The translations under genes and the position numbers were made by a program. From UBA7803 sp963822255 (GTDB lineage: Bacteria > Pseudomonadota > Gammaproteobacteria > Pseudomonadales > Azotimanducaceae): DNA of 64,000 bases. The DNA is taken from assembly GCA_963822255.1 (NCBI GenBank), contig CAWGGV010000008.1, positions 1,054,001 to 1,118,000 of the forward strand, written 5' to 3'. Positions 54,715 through 64,000 of the stretch are shown piece by piece; the first letter of the stretch is position 1; every line of letters starts with the position of its first letter. The notes below the pieces were generated by a model, which was not told the DNA's origin, did not search any database, and saw only the letters and a program-made list of their open reading frames with translations.

Positions 54715-55806
54715 ATGCAGGACGATTTCCGGCAGCGCGGGTTCCTGCCGCTGACGGATCCCCTGACGGCTTTTCCACCGGGCTCGCCATACGCCGTGCT
54801 GGATCGCGCAGGTGCCGAGCTACCGGAGCGGTTGCACGATCGGGACTTCCGGCGTTGGGCGGAATCGCTGGAGGTGCCGCCGTGGATCCCGGACCGCGAC
54901 CCCGCGGCCGCGCCCGCCTGCCGGCTGTACTACGTACGGGTCGGGTTTCTGGCGTCCGCCTACATCAACCAGACGGGCATGCCGCGCGCCCGTACGCTGC
55001 CGGCCAACATCAGCCGCCCGCTCTGCCAGATAGCCGACGAGCTGCGCCGTCCGCCGATCCTGAGCTACGCCGGCTACGCCCTGTACAACTGGTACCGCAT
55101 CGACCCCACCGGCCCGGTCGCGCTCGGCAACATCGATACCTTTCAGAACTTCGTCGAGCTCTACGACGAGCACTGGTTCATCCTCGTGCACGTGGACATC
55201 GAGGCCCGGGCCGCGGTGATTCTCGACGCCGTGCTGGGCCTCGACGCCGCCCAGGGCTGGCGCGATCGCGAGCAGGTAGACCAGGCAGTGTCGCGGATCA
55301 CAGTCGCCGTGGAAGAGATGACAGAGGTGCTGAAGCGCATCCCCGAGCACATGTCACCGGACCTGTACTACAGCCATTTCCGGCCTTACATCCGCTTCTT
55401 CGAGGACGTCGTGTACGAAGGCGTGGACCGCCAGCCCGCGAGCTTCCGCGGCGAAACCGGCGCCCAGAGCAGCATCATGCCGCTGTTGGTGTCGTTCTTC
55501 GAGATCCACCACGAGCCGAACGAGCTGACCCGGCACCTGGGCGACATGCGCCGCTACATGCCGGACAGTCACCGCGCGTTGCTGGAACGGGTGGACGGTT
55601 TTCCGGGCGTCCGCCGCGTAGCGACCGCCGAGCTGTTCGACCGCGCCATGGAAGCCATCGCCGAGTTCCGTTCGGTGCACTTCGGCTGGGCCCAACGCTA
55701 CATCGCCGACAAGGAGACCGACCCGCTGGGCACCGGGGGCACGCCCTACGTGAAGTGGCTGGAACAGCTCCGCCAGGAAACGCTGGCTCATCGGGTGGGA
55801 GCATAG
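54715..55806 (+). CDS. Indoleamine 2,3-dioxygenase-like heme protein
   Basis: This 363-residue protein has the IDO-type C-terminus LGTGGTPYVKWLEQLRQET and the heme/distal region RGETGAQSSIMP. The proximal heme His is likely in SVHFGWAQRYI. IDO cleaves the indole ring of tryptophan; bacterial homologues may have other indole or unrelated substrates. A Shine-Dalgarno AGGAGG lies 7 bases before the ATG. Linked to a desaturase, which is unusual for IDO. Confidence 0.82.
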   Translation: MQDDFRQRGFLPLTDPLTAFPPGSPYAVLDRAGAELPERLHDRDFRRWAESLEVPPWIPDRDPAAAPACRLYYVRVGFLASAYINQTGMPRARTLPANISRPLCQIADELRRPPILSYAGYALYNWYRIDPTGPVALGNIDTFQNFVELYDEHWFILVHVDIEARAAVILDAVLGLDAAQGWRDREQVDQAVSRITVAVEEMTEVLKRIPEHMSPDLYYSHFRPYIRFFEDVVYEGVDRQPASFRGETGAQSSIMPLLVSFFEIHHEPNELTRHLGDMRRYMPDSHRALLERVDGFPGVRRVATAELFDRAMEAIAEFRSVHFGWAQRYIADKETDPLGTGGTPYVKWLEQLRQETLAHRVGA

Positions 55807-55810
55807 CGGG

Positions 55811-56440
55811 GTGGCGGGTCTACCCATTCCCCGGCGCAGCGTTCTCTGGATCAGCGGTCTGGCGGGCCTGTTCGGCTGCATTGCCGTGGTCGTGACAGAC
55901 ATCGCGGGCATTCTGGTTCACCAGCCGGGCTACAGCCCGCTGTCGCAATCCATCAGCCACCTTGCCGCCGGACCCCAAGGATGGATTCAGGACGACGGCC
56001 TCTACGCCGGCGCGTGCGGTGCGTTCCTGTGCGCCGTCGGACTCTTCGTCGACTCGATCGGAGGCTGGATCTGGACCGCCGGCTGCGTATGCCTGTTCTG
56101 CATCGGCGCCGACCTGGTGGTGATCGCCGACGTGAACCAGTATCTCGGCGCCACCAACCCCGGGCCCGACGTCCATCACGGCAGCGTCTACGCGCTCGCC
56201 CTGCTCATCTTCGCGGTGTCGTTGCTGTTCGCGCCCGGCCTCGGCCGGCTGCGCCCGTCGTGGAAACGCTGGAGCGTCAGCTTCGCCGTCTGCTGGATCA
56301 TCGTAGCGCCGCTCTACGGCCTGGTGCCGGAGGGCTGGGATGGCGCCTACGAGCGCTTTCTGGTGGTCCTGGCTCTGCTCTGGCTGATCGCGATATCGTC
56401 CCTGCTGATCGCCCGCGCCCGGCAGATCCCCTGGAGCTAG
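55811..56440 (+). CDS. DUF998 membrane protein
   Basis: This 209-residue protein has six predicted TM segments with the DUF998 pattern (SPLSQSISHLAAGPQGW and a DVHHGSVYALAL region). The function is unknown; members may bind lipids or act as permeases. The GTG start is 4 bases after the IDO-like stop, so it is part of that operon. It overlaps the Cys-rich gene end convergently by 4 bases. Confidence 0.8.
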   Translation: MAGLPIPRRSVLWISGLAGLFGCIAVVVTDIAGILVHQPGYSPLSQSISHLAAGPQGWIQDDGLYAGACGAFLCAVGLFVDSIGGWIWTAGCVCLFCIGADLVVIADVNQYLGATNPGPDVHHGSVYALALLIFAVSLLFAPGLGRLRPSWKRWSVSFAVCWIIVAPLYGLVPEGWDGAYERFLVVLALLWLIAISSLLIARARQIPWS

Positions 56441-56754
56441 CCTCCGCCGCTGAACAGGCTGTCCAGCCGGGCGCGCGCCTGTGCTTGCCTGTCGGCGGCC
56501 TGCTCACCGTTGCCGCCGAACCGCGGCGAAAAATAGTCGCAGAAGTTGGCCGCCGTCTTGTCGGTGGGCGGCTCCGCGCGGTCTTCCCGACACTGCCCGG
56601 CCAGTTCCGGAGCGTAGTGAACGCACATGCGGCAGCAGTGGACGGCTTCGGCGCAGCCCGGGCAGTACTCGTGCCGACTCACCGGCAGCAGCACCTGGTC
56701 GAGGGCTTGCGCGCAGTTCCAGCAGATCAAGGTATGGGTCTTCGAGTCAGACAT
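56437..56754 (-). CDS. Cysteine-rich zinc-ribbon-like protein
   Basis: This 105-residue protein has CWNC, CPGC, HCCRMCVHY and two further Cys in CREDR and FCDYF, enough for two metal sites. It has no catalytic motif. Similar short proteins are conserved in gammaproteobacteria. It may be a zinc-binding regulator or chaperone. Function unknown. Confidence 0.75.
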   Translation of the reverse strand: MSDSKTHTLICWNCAQALDQVLLPVSRHEYCPGCAEAVHCCRMCVHYAPELAGQCREDRAEPPTDKTAANFCDYFSPRFGGNGEQAADRQAQARARLDSLFSGGG

Positions 56755-56863
56755 GATCGCTCACCCGGCGTTGCTCGACCTTCATGCTAAGCGCTTCGCC
56801 GCCGGCCGTCGAACGGGCGCACGAGATGGTATCCTGCCCGCACTTCAGGCAGCGGGAGCGGGC

Positions 56864-58273
<1,410 letters not shown>

Positions 58274-58287
58274 TTCGGCGGGCACTT

Positions 58288-58563
58288 TTACATCCGGCTG
58301 TTCCCCGCCATGAAGTCGATGAGGGTGATGAACAGCATGAAGGACAACCACAGCAGGGTGCCCAGGGCGAACAGCCGGATCAGGCCACCCTCGGACCTGA
58401 GATCCATGAACCAGGTCATCACCATGCCGGCGATGGCCGCGGCCGCCACCAGACTGAAGGCGTGCGCGGCCCTCCCCGGCACCAGCACGGCCACCCCGGC
58501 GCTGATGCCGAGCAGCGCCATCATCACGATCCAGGTAATTATCAGTGCTTTGATCCCGGTCAT
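58288..58563 (-). CDS. Cytochrome c oxidase subunit IV-like protein
   Basis: This 91-residue protein has three hydrophobic segments and resembles prokaryotic cytochrome oxidase subunit IV (CtaF/CoxD). The ATG overlaps the subunit III stop (ATGA), and it is last in the oxidase operon. It probably stabilises the complex; no cofactor residues are expected. Confidence 0.82.
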   Translation of the reverse strand: MTGIKALIITWIVMMALLGISAGVAVLVPGRAAHAFSLVAAAAIAGMVMTWFMDLRSEGGLIRLFALGTLLWLSFMLFITLIDFMAGNSRM

Positions 58564-59210
58564 GATCGGAGCAGGTACAGCGAGGTGTAGACGAAGACCC
58601 AGGCGATGTCGACGAATGCCCAGTACAGTCCGCTGATGCGCACCTGGCGGGCGATGCGCCCGGGCCGGCGCCAGCGCGCCGTGAGTACCGCCACCACCGA
58701 GAGAATGCCGAGCCCTACCGTCATGTGCAGCGCATGCAATCCGGTCAGCGCGTAATAGCAACTGAAGAAGCGACGCGCCGGCCCGTCCGGCCCATCCGGA
58801 TAGACGAACGGCAACCCGAGCACAGGAGCCAGGCCGTCGAGGGCTTCGGTGTGCCACTCGTAGCCCTTGATGCAGAGGAATATCACACCAAGGAAGATCG
58901 TCGCCAGCAGAAACGTGAGCGACCCCCGGTGATTGCGCGCCCGCGCCAGCCGCTCGGCAATCGCCATGGTCAGGCCGCTGGTGAGAATGATCGCGGTGTT
59001 GATGCTGCCGAGCTTCAGATCCAGATGGCCGGCGGCCTTGTTGAAGATCTCCACGTCGTGCCAGCGGAGGACCGCGTACGCGGTGAAGAGGCTGCCGAAC
59101 AGCAGCAGCTCGGTTGCCAGAAACGTCCACATACCGAGCACATCGGTGGTGCGCTGCTGTTCGAGGTCGTCGAACTGTTCGGCGGGCGCTTCAGCGGTAG
59201 CCATAGGCAC
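58560..59210 (-). CDS. Cytochrome c oxidase subunit III
   Basis: This 216-residue subunit has five TM segments. It shows LGMWTFLATELLLFG, FLCIKGYEWH and LHALHMTVGLGIL, the conserved positions of heme-copper oxidase subunit III. The start lies 20 bases inside the end of the subunit I gene. It shields the active site and assists proton uptake. Confidence 0.92.
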   Translation of the reverse strand: MPMATAEAPAEQFDDLEQQRTTDVLGMWTFLATELLLFGSLFTAYAVLRWHDVEIFNKAAGHLDLKLGSINTAIILTSGLTMAIAERLARARNHRGSLTFLLATIFLGVIFLCIKGYEWHTEALDGLAPVLGLPFVYPDGPDGPARRFFSCYYALTGLHALHMTVGLGILSVVAVLTARWRRPGRIARQVRISGLYWAFVDIAWVFVYTSLYLLRS

Positions 59211-60782
59211 GCTCCGTCACCTGGGGAACCTCCACGAAATTGTGCTTCGGCGGCGGCGAGGAGATGGTCCACTCGAGCCCCTTCGCGCCCCAGGGATTGG
59301 CCGGCGCCTTCTCGCCCCGCCACATGGACCAGGGCAGGTAGAAGATCGGCATCAGGTAGCCGATGGCAAGCACGCCAGCCCCCAGCGACGACATGTCGTG
59401 GAGCACCTGGAAATCCGGAGGATAGACCTGATAGCGGCGCGGCATGCCGGCGTACCCCAGCAGGAACTGAGGGAAGAACGTCAGGTTGAAGCCGACGAAC
59501 AGGGCAACCGACGCGATCCGGCCGAGCATCTCGTGATACATGCGCCCGGTGATCTTCGGCCACCAGAAGTGCAGGCCCCCCAGATAGGCCGTCACCGCCG
59601 CGCCCACCATGATGTAGTGGAAATGAGCGACCACGAAGTACGTGTCGTGCACATGCACGTCGATGGCCATGGTGGACAGCATGAGGCCGGTGACACCACC
59701 GACGGTGAACAGCCCCACGAACGACAGGGCGTAGATCATCGGCACGTGGAACACGATGCTGCCGCGGAACAGGGTGAACGTCCAGTTGAACGTCTTGATG
59801 GCGGACGGTATCGCCACCAGGAAGGTAAAGAACGAGAACAGCGCCCCGGCGTAGATGCTCTGGCCGGAGGTGAACATGTGATGGCCCCACGCGAGAAAGC
59901 CGAGGATGGCGATGGACATGATGGACACTACCATGCCCAGGTAGCCGTACACCGGATTGCGGGAGAAGCAGGTGATCAGCTCGGAGATCACGCCGAAGGA
60001 GGGCAGGATCATGATGTAGACGGCGGGATGGGAGTAAAACCAGAACAGGTGCTGGTAGAGCAGCGGCCCGCCGCCGACTCCGGGCACGAAGATGTCGAGC
60101 CCGAGCATGCGTTCCAGCACCAGCAGCAGCAGCGCGCCGGTCAGCACCGGCGTCGCCAGCAGCATCACCAGCGCCGTCGCGTAGTTGGCCCAGACGAACA
60201 GCGGCAGCCGCATCCAGGTCATGCCCGGTGCGCGCATGCCGTGGGTGGTGGCGATAAAGTTGACGCCGGTCAGGATCGACGAAAAGCCCACGACGAAGAC
60301 GCCGATCGCCGCGGGGGTGACGAGCTCCCGCGAGTAGTGGGTCGAGAACGGCGTGTAGAACGTCCAGCCGGTGTCCACGCCGCCGAAGATCAGGCAGCAG
60401 AACACCACCAGGCCGCCCACGGTGTAGACATACCAGGACAGCAGGTTCACCCGCGGAAACGCCATGTCCCGGGCTCCTACCATGATGGGCAGCAGGAAGT
60501 TGCCGAGGGTGGTAGGGATCGATGGGATCAGGAAGAACCACACCATGATGATGCCGTGGATCGAGAACAGCTCGTTATAGGTATCGGGCCCGACGATGTC
60601 CGCCTGGGGCGTGATCAGCTCCAGCCGGATCAGCAAGGCGGCGAAACCGCCCATGAAGAAGAAGAACGTCACCGACACCATGTACAGCCAGGCGATGCGC
60701 TTGTGATCGGTGGTCAGCAGCCAGTCCCTCCAGCGCCAGCCGTCGCCGAAGTAGCTGGGCTTGCTCGCCGTCGCAATTGCGC

Positions 60783-60786
<4 letters not shown>
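59191..60786 (-). CDS. ctaD: Cytochrome c oxidase subunit I (aa3-type)
   Basis: This 531-residue 12-TM heme-copper oxidase subunit has HGIIMVWFF (low-spin heme His), WFYSHPAVYIMILPSFG (CuB His and crosslinked Tyr), HHMFTSGQ and VAHFHYIMVG (heme a3/a ligands). The YSHPAVYI motif belongs to type A oxidases. Together with subunit II it reduces O2 to water. Overlaps the subunit II stop by 4 bases. Confidence 0.97.
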
Positions 60787-61492
<706 letters not shown>

Positions 61493-61496
<4 letters not shown>

Positions 61497-61849
61497 GGCG
61501 CGTCCTCCCCGTGCTGGACCATCCGCTTCATTGCCTCGTCGATGGGGATGTGGACGATGCCGGCCTTTTTATCCACCCAGCCGTAATCGTTCAGCCGCTG
61601 CCGCTCCCGGTGTACCAGCTTCTGCAGCTCGATCCGGTCCACCGTGGGCGGCTTCGCCGTCGGCAGCGAGGTGGCGCCGAACGCCGGGCTGGCACTGCCC
61701 ACGGGTTTCCAGATGGTGGTCAGCAGCGCCCACATCACCAGCCCGGAGAGGCCCACGAAGGCCGCGAACGCCACCAGGCCCAAGCCGAACCGTCTCGCCC
61801 GGATGCCGTCGTGCTGGTGCGTGAATTCGCTGTGGTTGGACTCGCTCAC
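61493..61849 (-). CDS. Membrane protein of ACIII/oxidase operon
   Basis: This 118-residue protein has one central TM segment (LGLVAFAAFVGLSGLVMWALL) and a C-terminal domain ending with a YGWVDKKAGIVHIPIDEAMKRM motif. Small proteins of this kind recur between act and cox genes. The role is unknown; a link between complexes is plausible. The GTG start overlaps the actF stop. Confidence 0.75.
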
Positions 61850-62874
61850 CGGTCCGTCTCCAGGCGCCGCTGGATCCATCGTGCGGCAAGGTATCCGCCG
61901 CAGCACACGGCGATGAGGCTCGCCGGCACGATCCACGTCTCAGCCGGGCGCCAGTCCTCGAACGACGGCATCACCAGCCAGTACACGTACAGCACGTAGC
62001 CGACCAGGCAGCACGCGGCCGTGCCGCGGATCCAGACACGGCTGCGCTTGGCCGCGGTGGACAGCAGCACCAGGAACGGGACCGCGAAGAACAGAGCGAA
62101 TGCCGTCCAGCCCACCACGCGCCACGCCGGCTCCCGGCGATGCACGTACCAACCGATCTCGTCGGGCAGATTGCCGGACCACATGAGCAGGAACTGCGAG
62201 AACATCATGACCAGCCAGGCCACCACGATGGCGAGCCAGAGATTGCCGAGATCCAGCCGCACCTCGGGCGACACGTTCGGCAGCAGCAGCAGGCCGGCGG
62301 CGAAGCCGGCGTTGCCGAGGCCGGTGATGATCATCAGACCGAACACGTCCGAGTAGAACTTCGGCTCCAGGGACATCAGCCAGTCGGTGGCAAAGAAGCT
62401 GATCGTCAGGGTCCAGACGATCAGCCCTGGGCCGTGCACGCTTCGCGGACGGCCGCCGAACACGCCGAGCAGCAGCGGCAGCGCCATCCAGCAGATGGCG
62501 TAGATCATGTTGCGGGCAACGAAGAACGGCACGTTCAGATAGAGGTGCTTGTGCTGGACCACCTCCGGAAGCTGGTCGGCCGGCCGGGTCCAGGTGAAGA
62601 GCTCTCCCAGGCCGAACAGCAGCGGCACGATCGCGAGCAGAAACAGCGGCATCAGCGAGGCCAGGCTGTACCACGCCGTACGGCTGCGGTCTCCCCAGGT
62701 GCCGCCGGTGAGGCCGTGGGTCATCAGCACCCCGAGGGCGGCGAGCGGCGCGGCGCCCAGCACCAGGGTGGCGGCGAGCCAGCTTCGGAGGAACGCGGTC
62801 CAGTCCACCAGCGCACCGGCTATGCAGCCGCCGAGACCGGCCAGCCCGAGGATGGCGATGCCACGCCCGCTCAC
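61846..62874 (-). CDS. actF: Alternative Complex III quinone-binding subunit ActF
   Basis: This 342-residue protein is highly hydrophobic (about nine to ten TM segments) with conserved VQHKHLYLN and ATDWLMSLEPKFYSDVFG. It matches the NrfD-like second quinone-binding subunit of quinol:cytochrome c oxidoreductase (ACIII). The GTG start overlaps the actE stop. It works with ActC to oxidise quinol. Confidence 0.88.
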   Translation of the reverse strand: MSGRGIAILGLAGLGGCIAGALVDWTAFLRSWLAATLVLGAAPLAALGVLMTHGLTGGTWGDRSRTAWYSLASLMPLFLLAIVPLLFGLGELFTWTRPADQLPEVVQHKHLYLNVPFFVARNMIYAICWMALPLLLGVFGGRPRSVHGPGLIVWTLTISFFATDWLMSLEPKFYSDVFGLMIITGLGNAGFAAGLLLLPNVSPEVRLDLGNLWLAIVVAWLVMMFSQFLLMWSGNLPDEIGWYVHRREPAWRVVGWTAFALFFAVPFLVLLSTAAKRSRVWIRGTAACCLVGYVLYVYWLVMPSFEDWRPAETWIVPASLIAVCCGGYLAARWIQRRLETDR

Positions 62875-63422
62875 CGTGACGACTCCGACGCGAGCTGCGC
62901 GCGCTCCTGTGACGTCAGATCGTCGACCCGCATGTGCTGGGAATTCTGCAGCGCCCGGATGTACGCGGCGATGCGCCAGCGATCCCTGGGCGGGACCCGG
63001 TCGGCGTAGGAGTACATCCGCCCGAATCCATCGGTGATGACGTCGTAGAAATGGCGCAGCGGCATGGCGCGCAGCGCAGCGCTCTGGAAGCTCGGCGGCG
63101 CCGGAAAGCCGTGGCGGACGATCATGCCCTGCCCCGTGCCCAGCCGGTCGTGGCAGGGGCTGCAATAGATGTCGAAACGCTCACGGCCGCGCTCGAGGAA
63201 CTGCCGGGTCAATGGGTACGGCAGCTTCTGCGGGGTTTCCGAGAGATCCGCGTTCATGGGCACGGTTCCGGTGGCGGGAACGCGCGCAGCCTGATCGTTC
63301 GGCCAGCCCGGCGCCTCGCTGTACGGCTCGTACTTCGGCTGGTCGGTCAGCTCCGGCTGGGTGCACGCGGTCAGCACGACACTCGCTGCCAGCATCGCCG
63401 CAACACGGCCGATCGCCCTCAC
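62871..63422 (-). CDS. actE: Alternative Complex III cytochrome c subunit ActE (lipoprotein)
   Basis: This 183-residue lipoprotein has a lipobox VLTAC and one heme c motif CSPCH, with distal Met likely in RAMPLRHFYD. It matches the monoheme cytochrome c subunit of ACIII, the electron exit toward the oxidase. The GTG start overlaps the actD stop. An alternative GTG lies 3 bases upstream. Confidence 0.9.
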   Translation of the reverse strand: MRAIGRVAAMLAASVVLTACTQPELTDQPKYEPYSEAPGWPNDQAARVPATGTVPMNADLSETPQKLPYPLTRQFLERGRERFDIYCSPCHDRLGTGQGMIVRHGFPAPPSFQSAALRAMPLRHFYDVITDGFGRMYSYADRVPPRDRWRIAAYIRALQNSQHMRVDDLTSQERAQLASESSR

Positions 63423-63931
63423 CACGACAGATCCTCGAGCGCCGTGGCGCCGAGCGCCACGAGCAGATCCCGCCGCGCCGCGGGGTCGCCGTCCGCGACC
63501 AATAGAAAAAAGCCATCGTTCGACGCGTCCTCGAACGCATCCCAGTCGAACGCCGGGTGGTGCGGCCGGGGCAGCCGGTTGAGCGCAAGCATGCCGAATA
63601 CTGCGCCCAGCACCGCGGCAAGTATCCCCATGTCGAAGGTGGCGATCATGAACGCCGGCCAGGAGAACAGCGGTTTGCCGCCGGTGACGAACGGGTAGCT
63701 CAATACCGCCGAATACCATTGCATGGCAAAGGTGCCGCCGGCGGCGATAATGGCGCTCACCAGGGAAATGATCGGCACCCACCGCTCCCGGAAGCCCAGC
63801 GCCGTTGCCAATTCCGGCACGGGAAACGGCGAGTAAGCCTCGAGTGAGCAATGACCGGCCTCGCGCACGCCACGCACCGCCTGCAGCAGAGCGTCGGCGT
63901 CGGCGAACCGGGCGATGGTACCGTCAGCCAC
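63419..63931 (-). CDS. actD: Alternative Complex III membrane subunit ActD (DUF3341)
   Basis: This 170-residue protein has the DUF3341 pattern: a soluble N-terminus with CSLEAYSPFPVPEL, two TM segments and a final FFLLVADGDPAARRDLL. In ACIII it is a small peripheral membrane subunit. The GTG start overlaps the actC stop by 8 bases. Confidence 0.9.
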   Translation of the reverse strand: MADGTIARFADADALLQAVRGVREAGHCSLEAYSPFPVPELATALGFRERWVPIISLVSAIIAAGGTFAMQWYSAVLSYPFVTGGKPLFSWPAFMIATFDMGILAAVLGAVFGMLALNRLPRPHHPAFDWDAFEDASNDGFFLLVADGDPAARRDLLVALGATALEDLSW

Positions 63932-64000
63932 CGTGCGATCTCCCGTGCAGGAAGTCCCGCATGTCGTGCATGGACAACGGCGGGCTGACCCGCACGAACA
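63924..64000 (-). CDS. actC: Alternative Complex III subunit ActC, C-terminus only (runs off window)
   Basis: Only the last 24 codons are present, ending FVRVSPPLSMHDMRDFLHG. This tail fits the end of ActC, the NrfD-like quinone-binding subunit that normally precedes actD. Assignment rests on this tail and on gene order. Confidence 0.6.
   Translation of the reverse strand, partial: FVRVSPPLSMHDMRDFLHGRSHGG

Overview
The window is high-GC, gene-dense DNA that looks like a gammaproteobacterial chromosome. Evidence for this includes a glycolate oxidase operon, an AlkK-type acyl-CoA ligase, a TIGR04219-type outer-membrane barrel, DUF3187 and DUF2062 proteins, a PspC protein, Pseudomonas-like REP palindromes and many overlapping ATGA/GTGA gene junctions. 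The exact lineage cannot be fixed; an environmental gammaproteobacterium outside the enterics is the best guess. No rRNA, tRNA, CRISPR array, transposase gene or phage gene was seen. At least a dozen conserved genes carry one or more single-base frameshifts, some at homopolymers. These cluster before about 24 kb and look more like consensus errors than biology, so these genes are annotated as full spans with the shift noted.

Layout. 1-2.6 kb: glycolate oxidase glcD-glcE-glcF (minus). 2.7-3.4 kb: outer-membrane barrel. 3.5-7.8 kb: RidA, dihydroorotase and a PEP-utilising enzyme in one overlapping plus-strand operon. 7.9-10.5 kb: a three-gene ABC-2 exporter. 10.6-14.4 kb: AmpG-like MFS, enoyl-CoA hydratase, GNAT and alkylsulfatase-type metallo-hydrolase. 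14.5-17.4 kb: phosphotransferase, a sortase with its apparent sorted substrate, and DUF6886. 17.5-25 kb: fatty-acid and lipid genes (acyl-CoA ligase, three hotdog thioesterases, glpD, CaiB-type CoA transferase). 25.2-28.6 kb: PspC region, lipoprotein, glutamine amidotransferase and glutamine-synthetase-like ligase. 28.9-35.9 kb: a minus-strand block of thioredoxin/TPR protein, FHA protein, PP2C phosphatase, transmembrane Ser/Thr kinase, TpsB-type transporter and small exported protein. 35.9-41.7 kb: VOC protein, Bax-like glucosaminidase, polysaccharide deacetylase, a MITE-like element and a single-chain acyl-CoA carboxylase. 41.9-49.5 kb: two CheB-CheR hybrids (one with kinase and receiver domains) and an S41 peptidase. 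49.5-52.6 kb: methyltransferase and an IorAB-like molybdenum hydroxylase. 52.7-56.8 kb: an 11-codon ORF with a consensus Shine-Dalgarno and terminator, PaaX-like regulator, desaturase, indoleamine-dioxygenase-like protein, DUF998 and a Cys-rich protein. 56.9-58.3 kb: POT transporter. 58.3-64 kb: Alternative Complex III genes (actC-F) fused into an operon with an aa3-type oxidase.

The strongest candidate for an undescribed system is the kinase/phosphatase/FHA operon at 28.9-34.9 kb. Its kinase reaches the periplasm, and it is translationally coupled to a two-partner-secretion transporter that has an unusual Thr/Asp-rich N-terminal extension. This suggests phospho-controlled export across the outer membrane. 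Second-tier candidates are the Gram-negative sortase/substrate pair, the micro-ORF transcript at 52.7 kb and the MITE-like element at 38.2 kb.
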